From an uncultured Eubacteriales bacterium (GTDB lineage Bacteria > Bacillota > Clostridia > Oscillospirales > Oscillospiraceae), in NCBI GenBank assembly GCA_900550165.1, contig URQY01000001.1, positions 79,556-143,555 on the forward strand: a stretch of 64,000 nucleotides of DNA, given 5' to 3'. Of this stretch, positions 48,514-58,116 are shown piece by piece. The notes beneath the pieces are model-generated. The model ran no database searches and was not told where the DNA came from. It saw nothing but the letters and a program-made list of their open reading frames with translations. How positions within the stretch are numbered: position 1 is the first letter of the stretch; every line of letters begins with the position of its first letter. The position numbers and the translations under genes were made by a program.

Positions 48514-49155
48514 TCAGCGCGCCGCCAAAAGCAGGAACTGCGGCACAAGCCACAGCTCCGCAAGCGCAGCGAGCAATAAACACACACAACAGACGCCGAA
48601 GCGATACCAGTACGCGCCGCCGTAGGTGACCGCACGTGCGCGCTTGCCGCCTCCGCCAAGCGAGAGCAGCAGAAGCGAGCGGGACTTTTCCATCGCCGCC
48701 ATGCCGAGCACGAGCGTGCACGGCAGCACCGCTAAAAGCCGCAGCCCAAAGAGCGCCAGCAGCAGCGGAAAGCTCCCCCGCCCGAGCGCGAGCGCGAAGC
48801 TGAAGAGCGAAAACGACAGCAGAAAGCCCTGGAACGCACACACCGCCGGGACCAGCATCACACCGATGGAGGCAAACCCCAGCAGAAAGACGATCACCGG
48901 CGCGCGAAAGTAGCACATCAGCGTCTCAGCCAGCGCCTGCGCGGAAAACGGCTCCCGAACACCGAGCGCAAAAAAGGAGGAAAAATACCGCTCCAATTCA
49001 TCGCCCGTGCGTTGAGCCGACCGAAGCGCAAGCGCATAGCCGAGCAACACACCAAACACAACAAACACCGCCAGCACCATGAGCGGCACCGGCATGCGCC
49101 GCACGAGCGCGACGCGGCGCACTCTCTGATTCGCCCGACCGATCAAGCAGATCAC
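48514..49155 (-). CDS. spoIIM: Stage II sporulation protein M-like membrane protein
   Basis: A 213-residue polytopic protein with five or so hydrophobic segments (PLMVLAVFVVFGVLLGYALA; PVIVFLLGFASIGVMLVPAV; LLLALFGLRLLAVLPCTLVL). The DUF95/SpoIIM layout and the adjoining xerD support SpoIIM, which helps septal peptidoglycan removal during engulfment. A later start (about 49092) is possible. Confidence 0.8.
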   Translation of the reverse strand: MICLIGRANQRVRRVALVRRMPVPLMVLAVFVVFGVLLGYALALRSAQRTGDELERYFSSFFALGVREPFSAQALAETLMCYFRAPVIVFLLGFASIGVMLVPAVCAFQGFLLSFSLFSFALALGRGSFPLLLALFGLRLLAVLPCTLVLGMAAMEKSRSLLLLSLGGGGKRARAVTYGGAYWYRFGVCCVCLLLAALAELWLVPQFLLLAAR

Positions 49156-49527
49156 CCCTTTGTAAAACGCTGAGGCAATGCTCCCGCGAGACCGTCAGGC
49201 GGCAGAACGTACCTATAAATATAGGACTTTTACAGCCGTTGCGCAAGCGTAATTGCCTATTTTTCCCAATTTTGTCTATTATGCTAAAATGTTATGTAAA
49301 TTATATTATGTTAACTTTAGAAACAAGGCGGCAGATCGGAACGCATTCAACAAGATATGGGGTGCTTTTCCCATATCTTTCCAACATTTGCCAAACGCAG
49401 CTTCATTCACCACTCGCGTCAGAAAAAGTCGGTTTTCCGGTGTCCTGTCCTCCCGTTTGTGCAAATCGACGCAGGCCGCCGCGCCCCTCCCCCGCCAAAG
49501 CAGCTGAGCACAGCCGCGCGGTTATGT
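49156..49527. other. Intergenic region spoIIM to TIGR04086 gene
   Basis: About 370 bases without a convincing gene. The first half is AT-rich and holds a minus-strand promoter-like pair (TTGCGC, 17-base gap, TATATT, 49246-49218) that could drive spoIIM. The second half is GC-rich and consists of reading frames that look like shadows. No RNA gene is visible. Confidence 0.5.
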
Positions 49528-49947
49528 TCACCTGCGTCCGCGGCGCGCCCGCGCCCCGCTCCGTTTTCTCTTCCTCTGCCCCTTTCCGCATAAAAGCGAC
49601 ACCGCAGCCCCCGCAAGCATCGCCGCAGCCGTCATAAGCGCTCGGCCCGGCTCAAGCCCTCCGCCAACAAGAAATCCAAGCAGCTGCACCGTAAGCCATG
49701 CGGACGCTGCGCACGCGAGCGTCACCGGCAAGCGCTTGCTCGTCCGTCTGCTTGCCACCACACACCCCGTCAATGCCGCCAGAGCCGATGCTGTCAATGC
49801 CGCCACGCCGATCCGCTCTTCTCCGAGCACACCATTCAGCACCAGCACAGCCGTCAGCGCCAGCAGCGCAAATTCTGCCACGCAGCACACAAGCGCGCCC
49901 CATGCACACTTTTTCACATACCACAGCGTCGATATCGTCTGCTCCAC
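49528..49947 (-). CDS. TIGR04086 family membrane protein
   Basis: A 139-residue protein with four hydrophobic segments (GALVCCVAEFALLALTAVLV; VAALTASALAALTGCVVA; LACAASAWLTVQLLGFLV; ALMTAAAMLAGAAVSLLC) and a basic Arg/Lys tail. This fits the TIGR04086/YrzE group often found beside yajC. Its function is not known. Confidence 0.75.
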   Translation of the reverse strand: MEQTISTLWYVKKCAWGALVCCVAEFALLALTAVLVLNGVLGEERIGVAALTASALAALTGCVVASRRTSKRLPVTLACAASAWLTVQLLGFLVGGGLEPGRALMTAAAMLAGAAVSLLCGKGQRKRKRSGARARRGRR

Positions 49948-49951
49948 ATAA

Positions 49952-50000
49952 AAAACCTCCCCTGCATTCGCCTACATGAGCGTATGCCAGGGGAGGTTTT
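49952..50000 (-). terminator. Terminator after yajC
   Basis: 13-bp stem AAAACCTCCCCTG/CAGGGGAGGTTTT with a long, partly paired loop (GCAT/ATGC). It lies between yajC and the TIGR04086 gene. Confidence 0.78.
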
Positions 50001-50021
50001 CTTATGCTGTTTTCTTTTCCC

Positions 50022-50435
50022 TTACTTGATCTCAGGGTCGAAGCTGGGCTTCTCTTCCTTTTCAGCCTTCTCCACAGGAGCCTCTACCGTCTTAGGCTCC
50101 TCCGCCTTCGCGGGCTCCTCTTCCTTCTTCTCGTCCTTCTTGACAAAGGAAGACTTCTTACCCTTCTGCGCGGCAGCAGCTTCCATCGATTCGGTGGACT
50201 GAATGCCCCACTTGGCGACCTCGATGCGAACGCGGTCCTCAGAGGTCTCGAAGACGACCGTCGTGTCGTTCACCTGAACGATACGGCCGACCATACCGCC
50301 GATGGTGGTGATGCGCTCGCCCTTTTTCAGGCTGTTGCGCATATCCTCCGCCTGCTTTTTGCGCTTGTTTTCCGGGCGAATGATGAGGAAGTAAAACACC
50401 GCGATCATTGCGACCAGTAAGATCATGCTATCCAT
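50022..50435 (-). CDS. yajC: Preprotein translocase subunit YajC
   Basis: A 137-residue YajC. One N-terminal membrane helix (DSMILLVAMIAVFYFLIIRP), then the conserved KKGERITTIGGMVGRIV, then a long Lys/Glu/Pro-rich tail. ATG 50435 is used because an upstream frame starts inside the tgt gene. YajC assists SecDF in protein export. Confidence 0.94.
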   Translation of the reverse strand: MDSMILLVAMIAVFYFLIIRPENKRKKQAEDMRNSLKKGERITTIGGMVGRIVQVNDTTVVFETSEDRVRIEVAKWGIQSTESMEAAAAQKGKKSSFVKKDEKKEEEPAKAEEPKTVEAPVEKAEKEEKPSFDPEIK

Positions 50436-50517
50436 AGTACAGTTGTTCCTTTCAACACAAAAGATATTGTTATTATAGCGGATATTCCCCCATTGTGCAA
50501 GGGGTTTCTTCGCGAGA

Positions 50518-51651
50518 TCAGACTCTTTCCGAAAGCTTTCCGCTGTACTCCGCACGGAAGGCCGCAAATTCGCCCGCATCGAGCGCTTCCCGGATGCGCA
50601 GCATGAGCTTATTGTAGAAATACAGGTTGTGCATCACCGCAAGGCGCAGCGCCAGGATCTCCTCCGCCTTGAAAAGGTGACGCAGGTATGCACGCGAAAA
50701 ACCGCGGCACACCGGGCAGTCGCACTGCTCGTCGATCGGCCTTTCGTCGAGCTTGTACTTCTCGTTTTTCAGGTTGATCGAGCCGCTCCACGTAAAGAGC
50801 TTGCCGTGGCGCGCGTTGCGCGCCGGCATCACGCAGTCGAAAAAGTCCACGCCGCGCGCCACACCCTCGATGATGTTCGACGGCGTGCCGACGCCCATCA
50901 GATAGCGCGGCTTGTCCTGCGGCATATAGGGCTCGACCGCATCGATGATGTCGTACATCACCTGCGTCGGCTCGCCGACCGCCAAGCCGCCGATGGCGTA
51001 GCCGTCGCAGTCAAGCTTTGCGATCTCCTTCATGTGCCAGATGCGAAGATCTCCAAACGTCGCGCCCTGATTGATGCCGAAGAGCATCTGCTGCGGGTTG
51101 ACGGTATCCGGCAAGGCATTCAGCTTGTCATGCTCGGCCTTGCAGCGCTCCAGCCAGCGCAGCGTGCGCTCGCAGGAGTTTTTCGCGTACTCGTAGGTCG
51201 CCGGATTTTCCACGCACTCGTCGAAGGCCATCGCAATGTCGCTGCCAAGATTCGACTGGATGCGCATACTCTCCTCCGGCCCCATGAAGATGCGGTGACC
51301 GTCAAGGTGAGAGGCAAACGTCACGCCCTCTTCCTTGATCTTCCGCAGGCCCGCAAGGGAAAATACTTGAAACCCGCCGCTGTCCGTCAGGATAGGGCCA
51401 TCCCAATTCATGAACCTGTGGAGGCCTCCCATCCGGCGCACCACATCGTCGCCCGGGCGCAGATGCAGGTGATAGGTATTGGAAAGCTCGATCTGGCAGC
51501 CGAGATCTTTCAGATCAAGCGCGCTCACGCCGCCCTTAATGGCCGCCTGCGTGCCGACATTCATAAAAACAGGCGTCTGTACCTCCCCGCCGTGCGCGCA
51601 CTTAAATTTGCCGCGCCGCGCGCGGCCTTCATATTTGATGACTTGAAACAT
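50518..51651 (-). CDS. tgt: Queuine tRNA-ribosyltransferase
   Basis: A 377-residue Tgt. Catalytic Asp regions are in TDSGGFQVFSLAG and GVDFFDCVMPAR, and the zinc site is QCDCPVCRGF with the later His. It swaps guanine for preQ1 at tRNA position 34. It sits between queA and yajC, the common Firmicute order. Confidence 0.97.
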   Translation of the reverse strand: MFQVIKYEGRARRGKFKCAHGGEVQTPVFMNVGTQAAIKGGVSALDLKDLGCQIELSNTYHLHLRPGDDVVRRMGGLHRFMNWDGPILTDSGGFQVFSLAGLRKIKEEGVTFASHLDGHRIFMGPEESMRIQSNLGSDIAMAFDECVENPATYEYAKNSCERTLRWLERCKAEHDKLNALPDTVNPQQMLFGINQGATFGDLRIWHMKEIAKLDCDGYAIGGLAVGEPTQVMYDIIDAVEPYMPQDKPRYLMGVGTPSNIIEGVARGVDFFDCVMPARNARHGKLFTWSGSINLKNEKYKLDERPIDEQCDCPVCRGFSRAYLRHLFKAEEILALRLAVMHNLYFYNKLMLRIREALDAGEFAAFRAEYSGKLSERV

Positions 51652-51667
51652 ACTCTATCCTCAACCC

Positions 51668-52693
51668 TCAAGAAATAAACATCGCGTCGCCGAACGAGAA
51701 GAAGCGGTAGCGTTCCTTCACCGCTTCCTCGTAAGCGTGCAGCACGTGCTCGCGGCCCGCGAGCGCCGAGACCAGCATGATGAGTGTGGACTGCGGCAGA
51801 TGAAAATTCGTAACGAGCGCATCCATCACCTTAAAGCGGTAGCCGGGGTAGATATAGATGCTCGTCCAGCCCGCCGAGGGCTCCATGTGTCCGTCCTCCC
51901 GCGCCCAGCTTTCCAGCGTGCGGCAGGACGTCGTGCCAACGCAGATGACGCGTCCGCCATTCGCCTTTGTCTCGTTGATGAGCGTCGCCGTCTCGGGCGG
52001 GATGACGCAGTATTCGCTGTGCATATCGTGCTGCTCAATGTCATCCTCCTTGACCGGACGGAACGTGCCGAGGCCGACGTGCAGCGTCACATAGCCGATG
52101 CCCACACCCTTCGCCCGTATCTTCTCCAGCAGCTCCGGCGTAAAGTGCAGCCCCGCCGTCGGTGCGGCCGCGCTGCCCTCGACCTTGGAGTAGACCGTCT
52201 GATAGCGCTCCTGATCGGCAAGCTCCTCCTTGATGTAGGGCGGCAGCGGCATCTTGCCGAGGCGCTCGAGCGTTTCGAGGAAGATGCCCTCGTAATCGAA
52301 CCTTACCATGCGGTTTCCGTCAGGCAGCACATCCACGACCTCCGCCGTCAGCTCACCGCCGCCAAACTGCATTTTTGCGCCCTTGCGCAGGTGCTTGCCC
52401 GGGCGCACGATGCATTCCCAGGTCTTCTCTCCGCGGTCGATGAGCAGCAGCACCTCGCACGCGCCGCCGCCCGGCAGACGCTGGCCGAGAAGTCTCGCCG
52501 GCAGCACGCGGGAGTTGTTCAGGATCAGGCAATCGCCGGGCCTTAAAAACTCCGGCAGCTCATAGAAATGATGGTGCGACAGCGCGCCCGTCTCCTTGTC
52601 AAGGCACATCAGCCGCGAATGGTCGCGCTGCGCGAGCGGCGTCTGCGCGATCAACTCCTCCGGAAGGTAATAATCAAAATCTTTGGTCTTCAT
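51668..52693 (-). CDS. queA: S-adenosylmethionine:tRNA ribosyltransferase-isomerase
   Basis: A 341-residue Que[24 protein letters not shown], the [15 protein letters not shown] stretch and [14 protein letters not shown] are conserved. It transfers the ribosyl of SAM to preQ1-tRNA to give epoxyqueuosine. ATG 52693 gives the standard N-terminus; the longer frame is not family-like. Confidence 0.96.
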   Translation of the reverse strand: MKTKDFDYYLPEELIAQTPLAQRDHSRLMCLDKETGALSHHHFYELPEFLRPGDCLILNNSRVLPARLLGQRLPGGGACEVLLLIDRGEKTWECIVRPGKHLRKGAKMQFGGGELTAEVVDVLPDGNRMVRFDYEGIFLETLERLGKMPLPPYIKEELADQERYQTVYSKVEGSAAAPTAGLHFTPELLEKIRAKGVGIGYVTLHVGLGTFRPVKEDDIEQHDMHSEYCVIPPETATLINETKANGGRVICVGTTSCRTLESWAREDGHMEPSAGWTSIYIYPGYRFKVMDALVTNFHLPQSTLIMLVSALAGREHVLHAYEEAVKERYRFFSFGDAMFIS

Positions 52694-52707
52694 CGTTCTC
52701 TTTCCCG

Positions 52708-54276
52708 TTACATGATCGTAACGCCCGTATAATAGAATTGCAGGATCTCGCGGTAGGTGCGGCCAAGGCCCGCCATCGCGCACGCGCCCCACTGACTCAT
52801 GCCGACATTGTGCCCGTAGCCGCTGCCCGTGATCGTGAAGCTGCCGCTGCCTGCGCTGCCGGCCGCGGCGCCCTGTCCCAGCGCTGCCGTACCGTTCGAG
52901 GTGATGACATACGCGCTGCCCGCGATGCTCACCGTAGAGCCGCTGCCGTCGATCACGCGCATCGAGCCGGAATCGACGCTCTCACCGCTCTCATTGACGC
53001 TGTAGCCGCCGCTGCCCGTGCCACCGGTGATGGTAAAGCGCTGGCTGCGCAGATTCAACACCGACCGGCACGCCTCGCGCGTGATGGTCTTCGTCCCGCT
53101 CGTGCCGACAAAGGTGACAGAATAGACATTTCCCATATCAGTATAGGCGGAAACATACATATTTTTCACCGTACCGACGCCGTAGCCCTTACTGCTCAAA
53201 AGATTCGTCAGCTCGGCGGCGGTATAGGTCGTAGACCAGTGATACTTTGAAATGCGTGAGGCGACCTGCGCCTCATAAGGGTCGATCTTGCCTTTAAGAT
53301 AGGCAACCTCATTGCCCCAGACGTTCACGCTGTCCTCGCTCGCGCCGCCGTTGCTCGAATAGTAGACAGCCTCCTGCACGATCTGCCCGTTGTAATAGAG
53401 GCACTGTCCCGCCGTCTGGTCGACCGCGGAATCGGAATACGAACTGCTCGCCGCTGTTCCCTGATAGACCTGGCAGTGCGTCGTCGCGCAGATATCAAAG
53501 CCCTGCGAGCGGTGCTTGGTCTGGCAGGCGGCGTAGGTGCGCGCGCAGACCGCCTGCGCCTTGAGCGCCTCGATCGGCCAGTCGCTGCTCATCTCCCACG
53601 GAATAACACCCTTGACGTAGTCGTCCATCGGCACAACGTTGATGACGTTGATCGCGCCGCCGGTCACGCGCTGGTACTCAAAGCCGCCGTAGTAGCGGTA
53701 GCCGCGAAACCATGTGACCGTCTTCTGCCCCGCCTCGATAGGGCGGATGCCGAGCGAATAGAGGCCGCTTTGATCGAACTCGAAAAGGATGGTGCTCGTG
53801 CCCGTGACGATGACCGTCACGCCCGTGCTGCTGCCGCCGACGACCGTACCGGCCGCGCCGAGCGAATAGAGCGCGCTCTGCGCGCTGCCATAGTCGCTGT
53901 AATTGCCCACGCGCACCACGAACACGCCGTTATCGTAGGCCGCGAAGCCGCCGTACTGCGCCGCGCGCGCTTCGGCGCTCGCGCAGTCGTAAAACGACTC
54001 GGAAAGCTGCACGTGATAGGTCTTATCCTGCGTGACCGTAATCTTTTCATAGCTTGCAGGCAGCGCCGCGAGCTGCACAAAGCTGCGCGACGAGTCATAA
54101 TACCCCAGCGCGTAGCCGCCGAAGGGCGAATAATTCTGTAAATTTGCCTCGTCCATGGCGGTGCTGCCGTATTTCAGCCCCACCTTGAGCATATCATGTT
54201 CTGCAGCCTGTGCACCGACGCACAGCGCGCCGCACAGCAAAAGCAGCAGCAGGAAGCTCCTGCATCGTTTTTTCAT
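52708..54276 (-). CDS. SpoIID/LytB domain protein, secreted
   Basis: A 522-residue protein with a signal peptide (residues about 1-25, [18 protein letters not shown]), a SPOR-like repeat (about 75-130) and a SpoIID/LytB domain (about 190-370; [38 protein letters not shown]). The C-terminal part includes [20 protein letters not shown], the other half of the catalytic domain. It probably trims wall peptidoglycan during engulfment or division. It is distinct from classical SpoIID by its long insert. Confidence 0.9.
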   Translation of the reverse strand: MKKRCRSFLLLLLLCGALCVGAQAAEHDMLKVGLKYGSTAMDEANLQNYSPFGGYALGYYDSSRSFVQLAALPASYEKITVTQDKTYHVQLSESFYDCASAEARAAQYGGFAAYDNGVFVVRVGNYSDYGSAQSALYSLGAAGTVVGGSSTGVTVIVTGTSTILFEFDQSGLYSLGIRPIEAGQKTVTWFRGYRYYGGFEYQRVTGGAINVINVVPMDDYVKGVIPWEMSSDWPIEALKAQAVCARTYAACQTKHRSQGFDICATTHCQVYQGTAASSSYSDSAVDQTAGQCLYYNGQIVQEAVYYSSNGGASEDSVNVWGNEVAYLKGKIDPYEAQVASRISKYHWSTTYTAAELTNLLSSKGYGVGTVKNMYVSAYTDMGNVYSVTFVGTSGTKTITREACRSVLNLRSQRFTITGGTGSGGYSVNESGESVDSGSMRVIDGSGSTVSIAGSAYVITSNGTAALGQGAAAGSAGSGSFTITGSGYGHNVGMSQWGACAMAGLGRTYREILQFYYTGVTIM

Positions 54277-54298
54277 AGCGTCCTCCCCCGCCGAACGG

Positions 54299-54314
54299 CA
54301 ATGCGATCGCATTG
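54299..54314. repeat. 16-base perfect palindrome in 5' leader
   Basis: CAATGCGA/TCGCATTG lies between the promoter and start of the SpoIID-like gene. A second near palindrome, ATACGA-A-TCGTAT, is at 54336-54348. Either may be an operator. Confidence 0.6.
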
Positions 54315-54353
54315 TTCCCCGGCAGACCTGCATCCATACGAATCGTATTTTAC

Positions 54354-54382
54354 ATTATACGACAGTTTTCCTCCACTTTCAA
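54354..54382 (-). promoter_or_regulatory. Sigma-A promoter of SpoIID-like gene
   Basis: Minus strand TTGAAA (54382-54377), 17-base spacer, TATAAT (54359-54354). Confidence 0.75.
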
Positions 54383-54454
54383 GCACGTCCCGCATCTTTT
54401 TGACCGCCGACAGGAGCCATCGGCGGCCGGATCTTTTGAAAAAGGAGTCGTTTT

Positions 54455-55342
54455 ATGAAAGCAACCGTATTTACTGGCAGCGCCGTGGCCATCATCACCC
54501 CCTTTCGGGACGGCGCGGTGGATCTTCCCGCCTTCGAACGTCTTATCGAACGGCAGCTTCGCTGCGGCACCGATGCCATCGTCGTCTGCGGCACGACCGG
54601 CGAGGCCGCGACGCTGAGCTTCGATGAGCGCATGACGCTCATTGAGCGCTGCGTGCGCTCCGTGGACCATCGCGTCCCTGTCATCGCGGGCAGCGGCACA
54701 AACAGCACCGCCTCCTCCATCGCACTCTCCAAAGCCGCACAGAGCGCGGGCGTCGACGCGCTGCTCACCGTCACGCCGTACTACAACAAGGCCTCGCAAA
54801 GCGGCCTTGTGCGCCATTTTTCCGCCATCGCCGACGCAGCGGATATCCCGGTGATCCTCTATAACGTCCCCTCGCGCACAGGTGTGAGCTGCACGGTGCA
54901 GACCTATCAGAAGCTCGCCGAGCATCCAAACATTGTCGGCGTCAAGGAAGCGAGCGACGATTTCGATCTCATCCAGGACACCCTGCGCCTCTGCCCGCCG
55001 GACTTCACCGTCTGGAGCGGCAACGACGGCTCGACGACCGCTATCATGGCACTCGGCGGCAAGGGCGTCATCTCCGTCGCCGCCAACGTCGCCCCGCGCG
55101 AAATGCACGAGCTGACACAGCTCTGCCTGGAAAACCGCTTTTCGGAGGCAGGAGCACTTCAGCTCAAACTGCACCCGCTCATCCGCGCGCTGTTCTGCGA
55201 GGTTAACCCCATTCCCGTCAAAGCCGCGATGGAGCTTTTAGGCCTGTGCAGCGGTGAATTGCGCTTGCCGCTGTGCGGCATTTCCGATAGTCATTTAGAG
55301 CAGCTCGCGCAAGCAATGAACGCCTTCGGCACCTCCGCGTAA
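54455..55342 (+). CDS. dapA: 4-hydroxy-tetrahydrodipicolinate synthase
   Basis: A 295-residue DapA. Schiff-base Lys164 (GVKEAS), Tyr136 (LYNVPSRTG) and the GTTGEAATL loop (46-54) are present. It condenses pyruvate with aspartate semialdehyde for lysine, DAP and dipicolinate. AAAAGGAG precedes ATG 54455. A hairpin (CCGCCGA/TCGGCGG, 54403-54425) with TTTT lies in the leader and may attenuate transcription. Confidence 0.96.
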   Translation: MKATVFTGSAVAIITPFRDGAVDLPAFERLIERQLRCGTDAIVVCGTTGEAATLSFDERMTLIERCVRSVDHRVPVIAGSGTNSTASSIALSKAAQSAGVDALLTVTPYYNKASQSGLVRHFSAIADAADIPVILYNVPSRTGVSCTVQTYQKLAEHPNIVGVKEASDDFDLIQDTLRLCPPDFTVWSGNDGSTTAIMALGGKGVISVAANVAPREMHELTQLCLENRFSEAGALQLKLHPLIRALFCEVNPIPVKAAMELLGLCSGELRLPLCGISDSHLEQLAQAMNAFGTSA

Positions 55343-55368
55343 GTCTTATTCATCACTCATCCATTTTT

Positions 55369-55434
55369 ATTCATCGAATATTTGCATTGTATTCACCGGA
55401 TATTCGCTGTATTCATTCGAAATTTTTGCGTTGT
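55369..55434 (+). repeat. Three imperfect 20-24 base direct repeats after dapA
   Basis: Units ATTCATCGAATATTTGCATT (55369), ATTCACCGGATATTCGCTGT (55391) and ATTCATTCGAAATTTTTGCG (55411) all share ATTCA..CGAA/GGATATT and end near GT. They lie in the gap between dapA and tyrS. Origin and function unknown. Confidence 0.55.
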
Positions 55435-55446
55435 GCATATCGCCAA

Positions 55447-55488
55447 AAAGAGAGGTCCCGCGCCCTTAACAGCGCAGGACCTCTCTTT
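55447..55488. terminator. Bidirectional terminator between dapA and tyrS
   Basis: 12-bp stem AAAGAGAGGTCC/GGACCTCTCTTT with an inner GCGC/GCGC pair. Confidence 0.82.
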
Positions 55489-55519
55489 GATTTTCAAGCC
55501 TTTTTCGGGAGCTCCGCTC

Positions 55520-56743
55520 TTACACCTTCACGCGGTGGAATACCTTCTTGCCCTTGCGGACGATGATGCCCTCGCCCTCAAAGCGCTCGCGCGCAAGGCT
55601 CTCGTCGATGGAGGCGACCTTCACATCGTCGATCGTCACACCACCCTGCTGCACAAGGCGGCGCGCCTCGCCGCGGGACGGGCACAGGCCGGTCGTGACC
55701 AGCATGGAGAGCACGTTGATGCTGCCGTTTTCAAAGTCAGCATCCGTGAGCACGCTCGTCGGCATGTTGGCAGAATCGCCGCCCGCGCCGAAGAGTGCCT
55801 TGGCAGATTCCTCCGCCTTCTTCGCCTCCTCTTCCCCGTGGACGAGCGCGGTGAGCTCGTAGGCGAGGATCTCCTTGGCGCGGTTGAGCTGGCTGCCCTC
55901 CCACTTGTCCATCTCATCGATCTGCTCGAGCGGCAGGAAGGTAAGCATACGGATGCACTTCAAAACGTCGCTGTCGCCCACGTTGCGCCAGTACTGGTAG
56001 AAGTCGTAGGGAGAGGTCTTCTTCGGGTCGAGCCAGACGGCGTTGCCGGCGGTCTTGCCCATCTTGTGACCCTGCGAGTCGGTCAGTAGCGTGATGGTCA
56101 TCGCGTGTGCGTCCTTGCCGAGCTTGCGGCGGATGAGCTCCGTGCCGCCGAGCATGTTGGACCACTGGTCGTCGCCGCCGAACTGCATATTGCAGCCGTA
56201 GTGCTGGAAGAGGTGGTAGAAGTCGTAGGACTGCATGATCATGTAGTTGAACTCAAGGAAGGAAAGCCCCTTCTCCATGCGCTGCTCATAGCACTTGGCG
56301 CGCAGCATATTGTTCACGGAGAAGCACGCGCCCACCTCGCGCAGCAGCTCAATATAGTTGAGATTCAGCAGCCAGTCAGCGTTGTTGACCATGATGGCCT
56401 TGCCCTCGCCGAAGTCGATGAAGCGCTCCATCTGGCGCTTGAAGCACTCGGCGTTGTGGTCAATATCTTCCTTGGTGAGCATCTTGCGCATATCCGTGCG
56501 GCCCGAGGGGTCGCCGATCATGGTCGTGCCGCCGCCGATGAGCGCGACAGGCTGGTTGCCCGCCATCTGGAGACGCTTCATCAGCGTCAGCGCCATAAAG
56601 TGGCCGGCCGTCAGGCTGTCGGCCGTGCAGTCAAAGCCGATGTAGAACTTGGCCTTGCCCGCGTTGACCATTTCGCGGATCTCTTCCTCATTCGTGACCT
56701 GCGCCAGCAGGCCGCGCGCCTGCAGCTCTTCGTAAATACCCAT
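55520..56743 (-). CDS. tyrS: Tyrosyl-tRNA synthetase
   Basis: A 407-residue class I synthetase of the TyrS group. The HIGH-like site is TAGHF (residues 45-49), KMSKS-like KMGKT is present, and the C-terminal S4-like domain begins near residue 340. AGGAGG precedes ATG 56743. Its leader is a T-box that senses uncharged tRNA(Tyr). Confidence 0.97.
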   Translation of the reverse strand: MGIYEELQARGLLAQVTNEEEIREMVNAGKAKFYIGFDCTADSLTAGHFMALTLMKRLQMAGNQPVALIGGGTTMIGDPSGRTDMRKMLTKEDIDHNAECFKRQMERFIDFGEGKAIMVNNADWLLNLNYIELLREVGACFSVNNMLRAKCYEQRMEKGLSFLEFNYMIMQSYDFYHLFQHYGCNMQFGGDDQWSNMLGGTELIRRKLGKDAHAMTITLLTDSQGHKMGKTAGNAVWLDPKKTSPYDFYQYWRNVGDSDVLKCIRMLTFLPLEQIDEMDKWEGSQLNRAKEILAYELTALVHGEEEAKKAEESAKALFGAGGDSANMPTSVLTDADFENGSINVLSMLVTTGLCPSRGEARRLVQQGGVTIDDVKVASIDESLARERFEGEGIIVRKGKKVFHRVKV

Positions 56744-56804
56744 TTTAGTTCCTCCTATGTTCATTTTCATTTGATTTTCGGACATTCCCGGGCGTTTCCG
56801 GGCA

Positions 56805-57080
56805 GCAAAAAACGCCCCCTGTCCGCATGGACAGAGGGCGAGCATCACTCGCGGTACCACCTCTGGTTCGCCGCCTTTTCGCAAAGGCAGCCTCACGGAG
56901 TGCAGACACACTCCCGCGCGATAACGGGCGCTCCCGGGGCGCGCCTACTGGAAGGATCTTCGTTCGGGCGCCGGCTCCGCGGTGTATTTGGGCATGTTCC
57001 CTCTCCTTCTTTCACCGACCGAAGGCTCTCTTTGCAGGGAAACTCTTGCTTACTTCTCCGCTTCATCACCGTAAACGCGA
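56805..57080 (-). promoter_or_regulatory. T-box riboswitch controlling tyrS
   Basis: The minus strand carries the T-box core GGTGGTACCGCG (around 56853-56864), the partner of the tRNA acceptor end. Downstream is a terminator: CGCCCTCTGTCC/GGACAGGGGGCG followed by T6 (56840-56807). TAC at 56986-56984, in AAATACACCG, is the likely Tyr specifier. Uncharged tRNA(Tyr) would stabilise the antiterminator. The 364-base gap between tyrS and the next gene is explained by this leader. Confidence 0.92.
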
Positions 57081-57107
57081 TTATTGTACCGAAAAGGCTT
57101 GCGCTTG

Positions 57108-58055
57108 TCAAGCCTTTTGCGGGTGGTAGTTCATAATGAGCCTGCAAAGCCCTTCGCGCAGGAGGGCAACGTTCTCCTCGTCGATCTCCTGCGTCCCGCG
57201 CGGCAGGATGCAGCGGCCAAAGCCACCGACCTTTTTGCAGGCACAAACGACCGTACTGTGCGGAAACGCTGCATTATCCGACGGAAAGATGATCTGTCCG
57301 TCCACCTTCAAAAAGCAGGTCTTTTTATCGCTGTTGACAAAATTTTCGTTGATGGCGTCGAGCAGGTCGCCGTCCCAACGGCTCGCCTTGCTCGGCAGCA
57401 CCAGCAGCTCATCCCCTTCGCCGACGCAGTCGACGACGAAGACCGGCTTATCCTTCAGGCACGGGTATTTACGGCGCAGCCGCTTGGCGCCCTTGCTCGC
57501 CTGCGCGCTGCCGTCGAGGAAAAGGAAGCACACCTCGCCGCGGTAGCGCGGCGTCAGCGCCTTGGCGACCTCCAGCAGCGTCACAACGCCGGACTCGTTG
57601 GCGTTGCGGTTGTTCTTCTCATCAGGGCCGTATTTCGGATAAAAGAGCGCCACAGCCAGAAGCAGCAGAAACAGCGGCAGCGTCATATTCGGGATGTTCA
57701 GCGGGAACGTCACCGCAAACGCGATCAAAAAGCTGCCCGTGATCAGCAGCAGCGGAAAAAGCGCCTGATAGAGCAAAAATGTGACGGGCCGCGTGGGACA
57801 AATGAGCGGCGGCAGGAGCTCCCTCACGCCCGTGTCGTAATGCGCCGCAAGAACGATCTTCGCCTTGTCGATATCGCCCACGACCACATTCGTCACGCTG
57901 CCGCCCGCGGCAAGCGCGCTCTCCCCGCTCTCCAGCCTCGGCGTGTAGCCAAGCTCCTTGAACGTGTGGACGAGCCACGTGCGAAATTCCGTCTTCTGTT
58001 TTTCCTTGCGCCGCACCGAAAAATCCCGTTCGATGCGCGCGGCAAACTCATTCAT
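57108..58055 (-). CDS. M28-peptidase-like membrane protein with degenerate active site
   Basis: A 315-residue protein that follows the M28 aminopeptidase pattern. The first metal motif AAHYDTG (H72, D74) and VVDCVG (D209) are retained. The bridging Asp is lost (NANESG at 151-156) and the catalytic EE is replaced (DGSAQ at 181-185). Two membrane helices (about 91-138) are inserted between the halves. It may be catalytically dead or have a different function. It lies downstream of recN. Confidence 0.75.
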   Translation of the reverse strand: MNEFAARIERDFSVRRKEKQKTEFRTWLVHTFKELGYTPRLESGESALAAGGSVTNVVVGDIDKAKIVLAAHYDTGVRELLPPLICPTRPVTFLLYQALFPLLLITGSFLIAFAVTFPLNIPNMTLPLFLLLLAVALFYPKYGPDEKNNRNANESGVVTLLEVAKALTPRYRGEVCFLFLDGSAQASKGAKRLRRKYPCLKDKPVFVVDCVGEGDELLVLPSKASRWDGDLLDAINENFVNSDKKTCFLKVDGQIIFPSDNAAFPHSTVVCACKKVGGFGRCILPRGTQEIDEENVALLREGLCRLIMNYHPQKA

Positions 58056-58116
58056 CCCGTTTTCCTTTCCCGAAAAGCGCGCGAAAGCGCACTTTCATCC
58101 CGCAACTATTTTTGCT

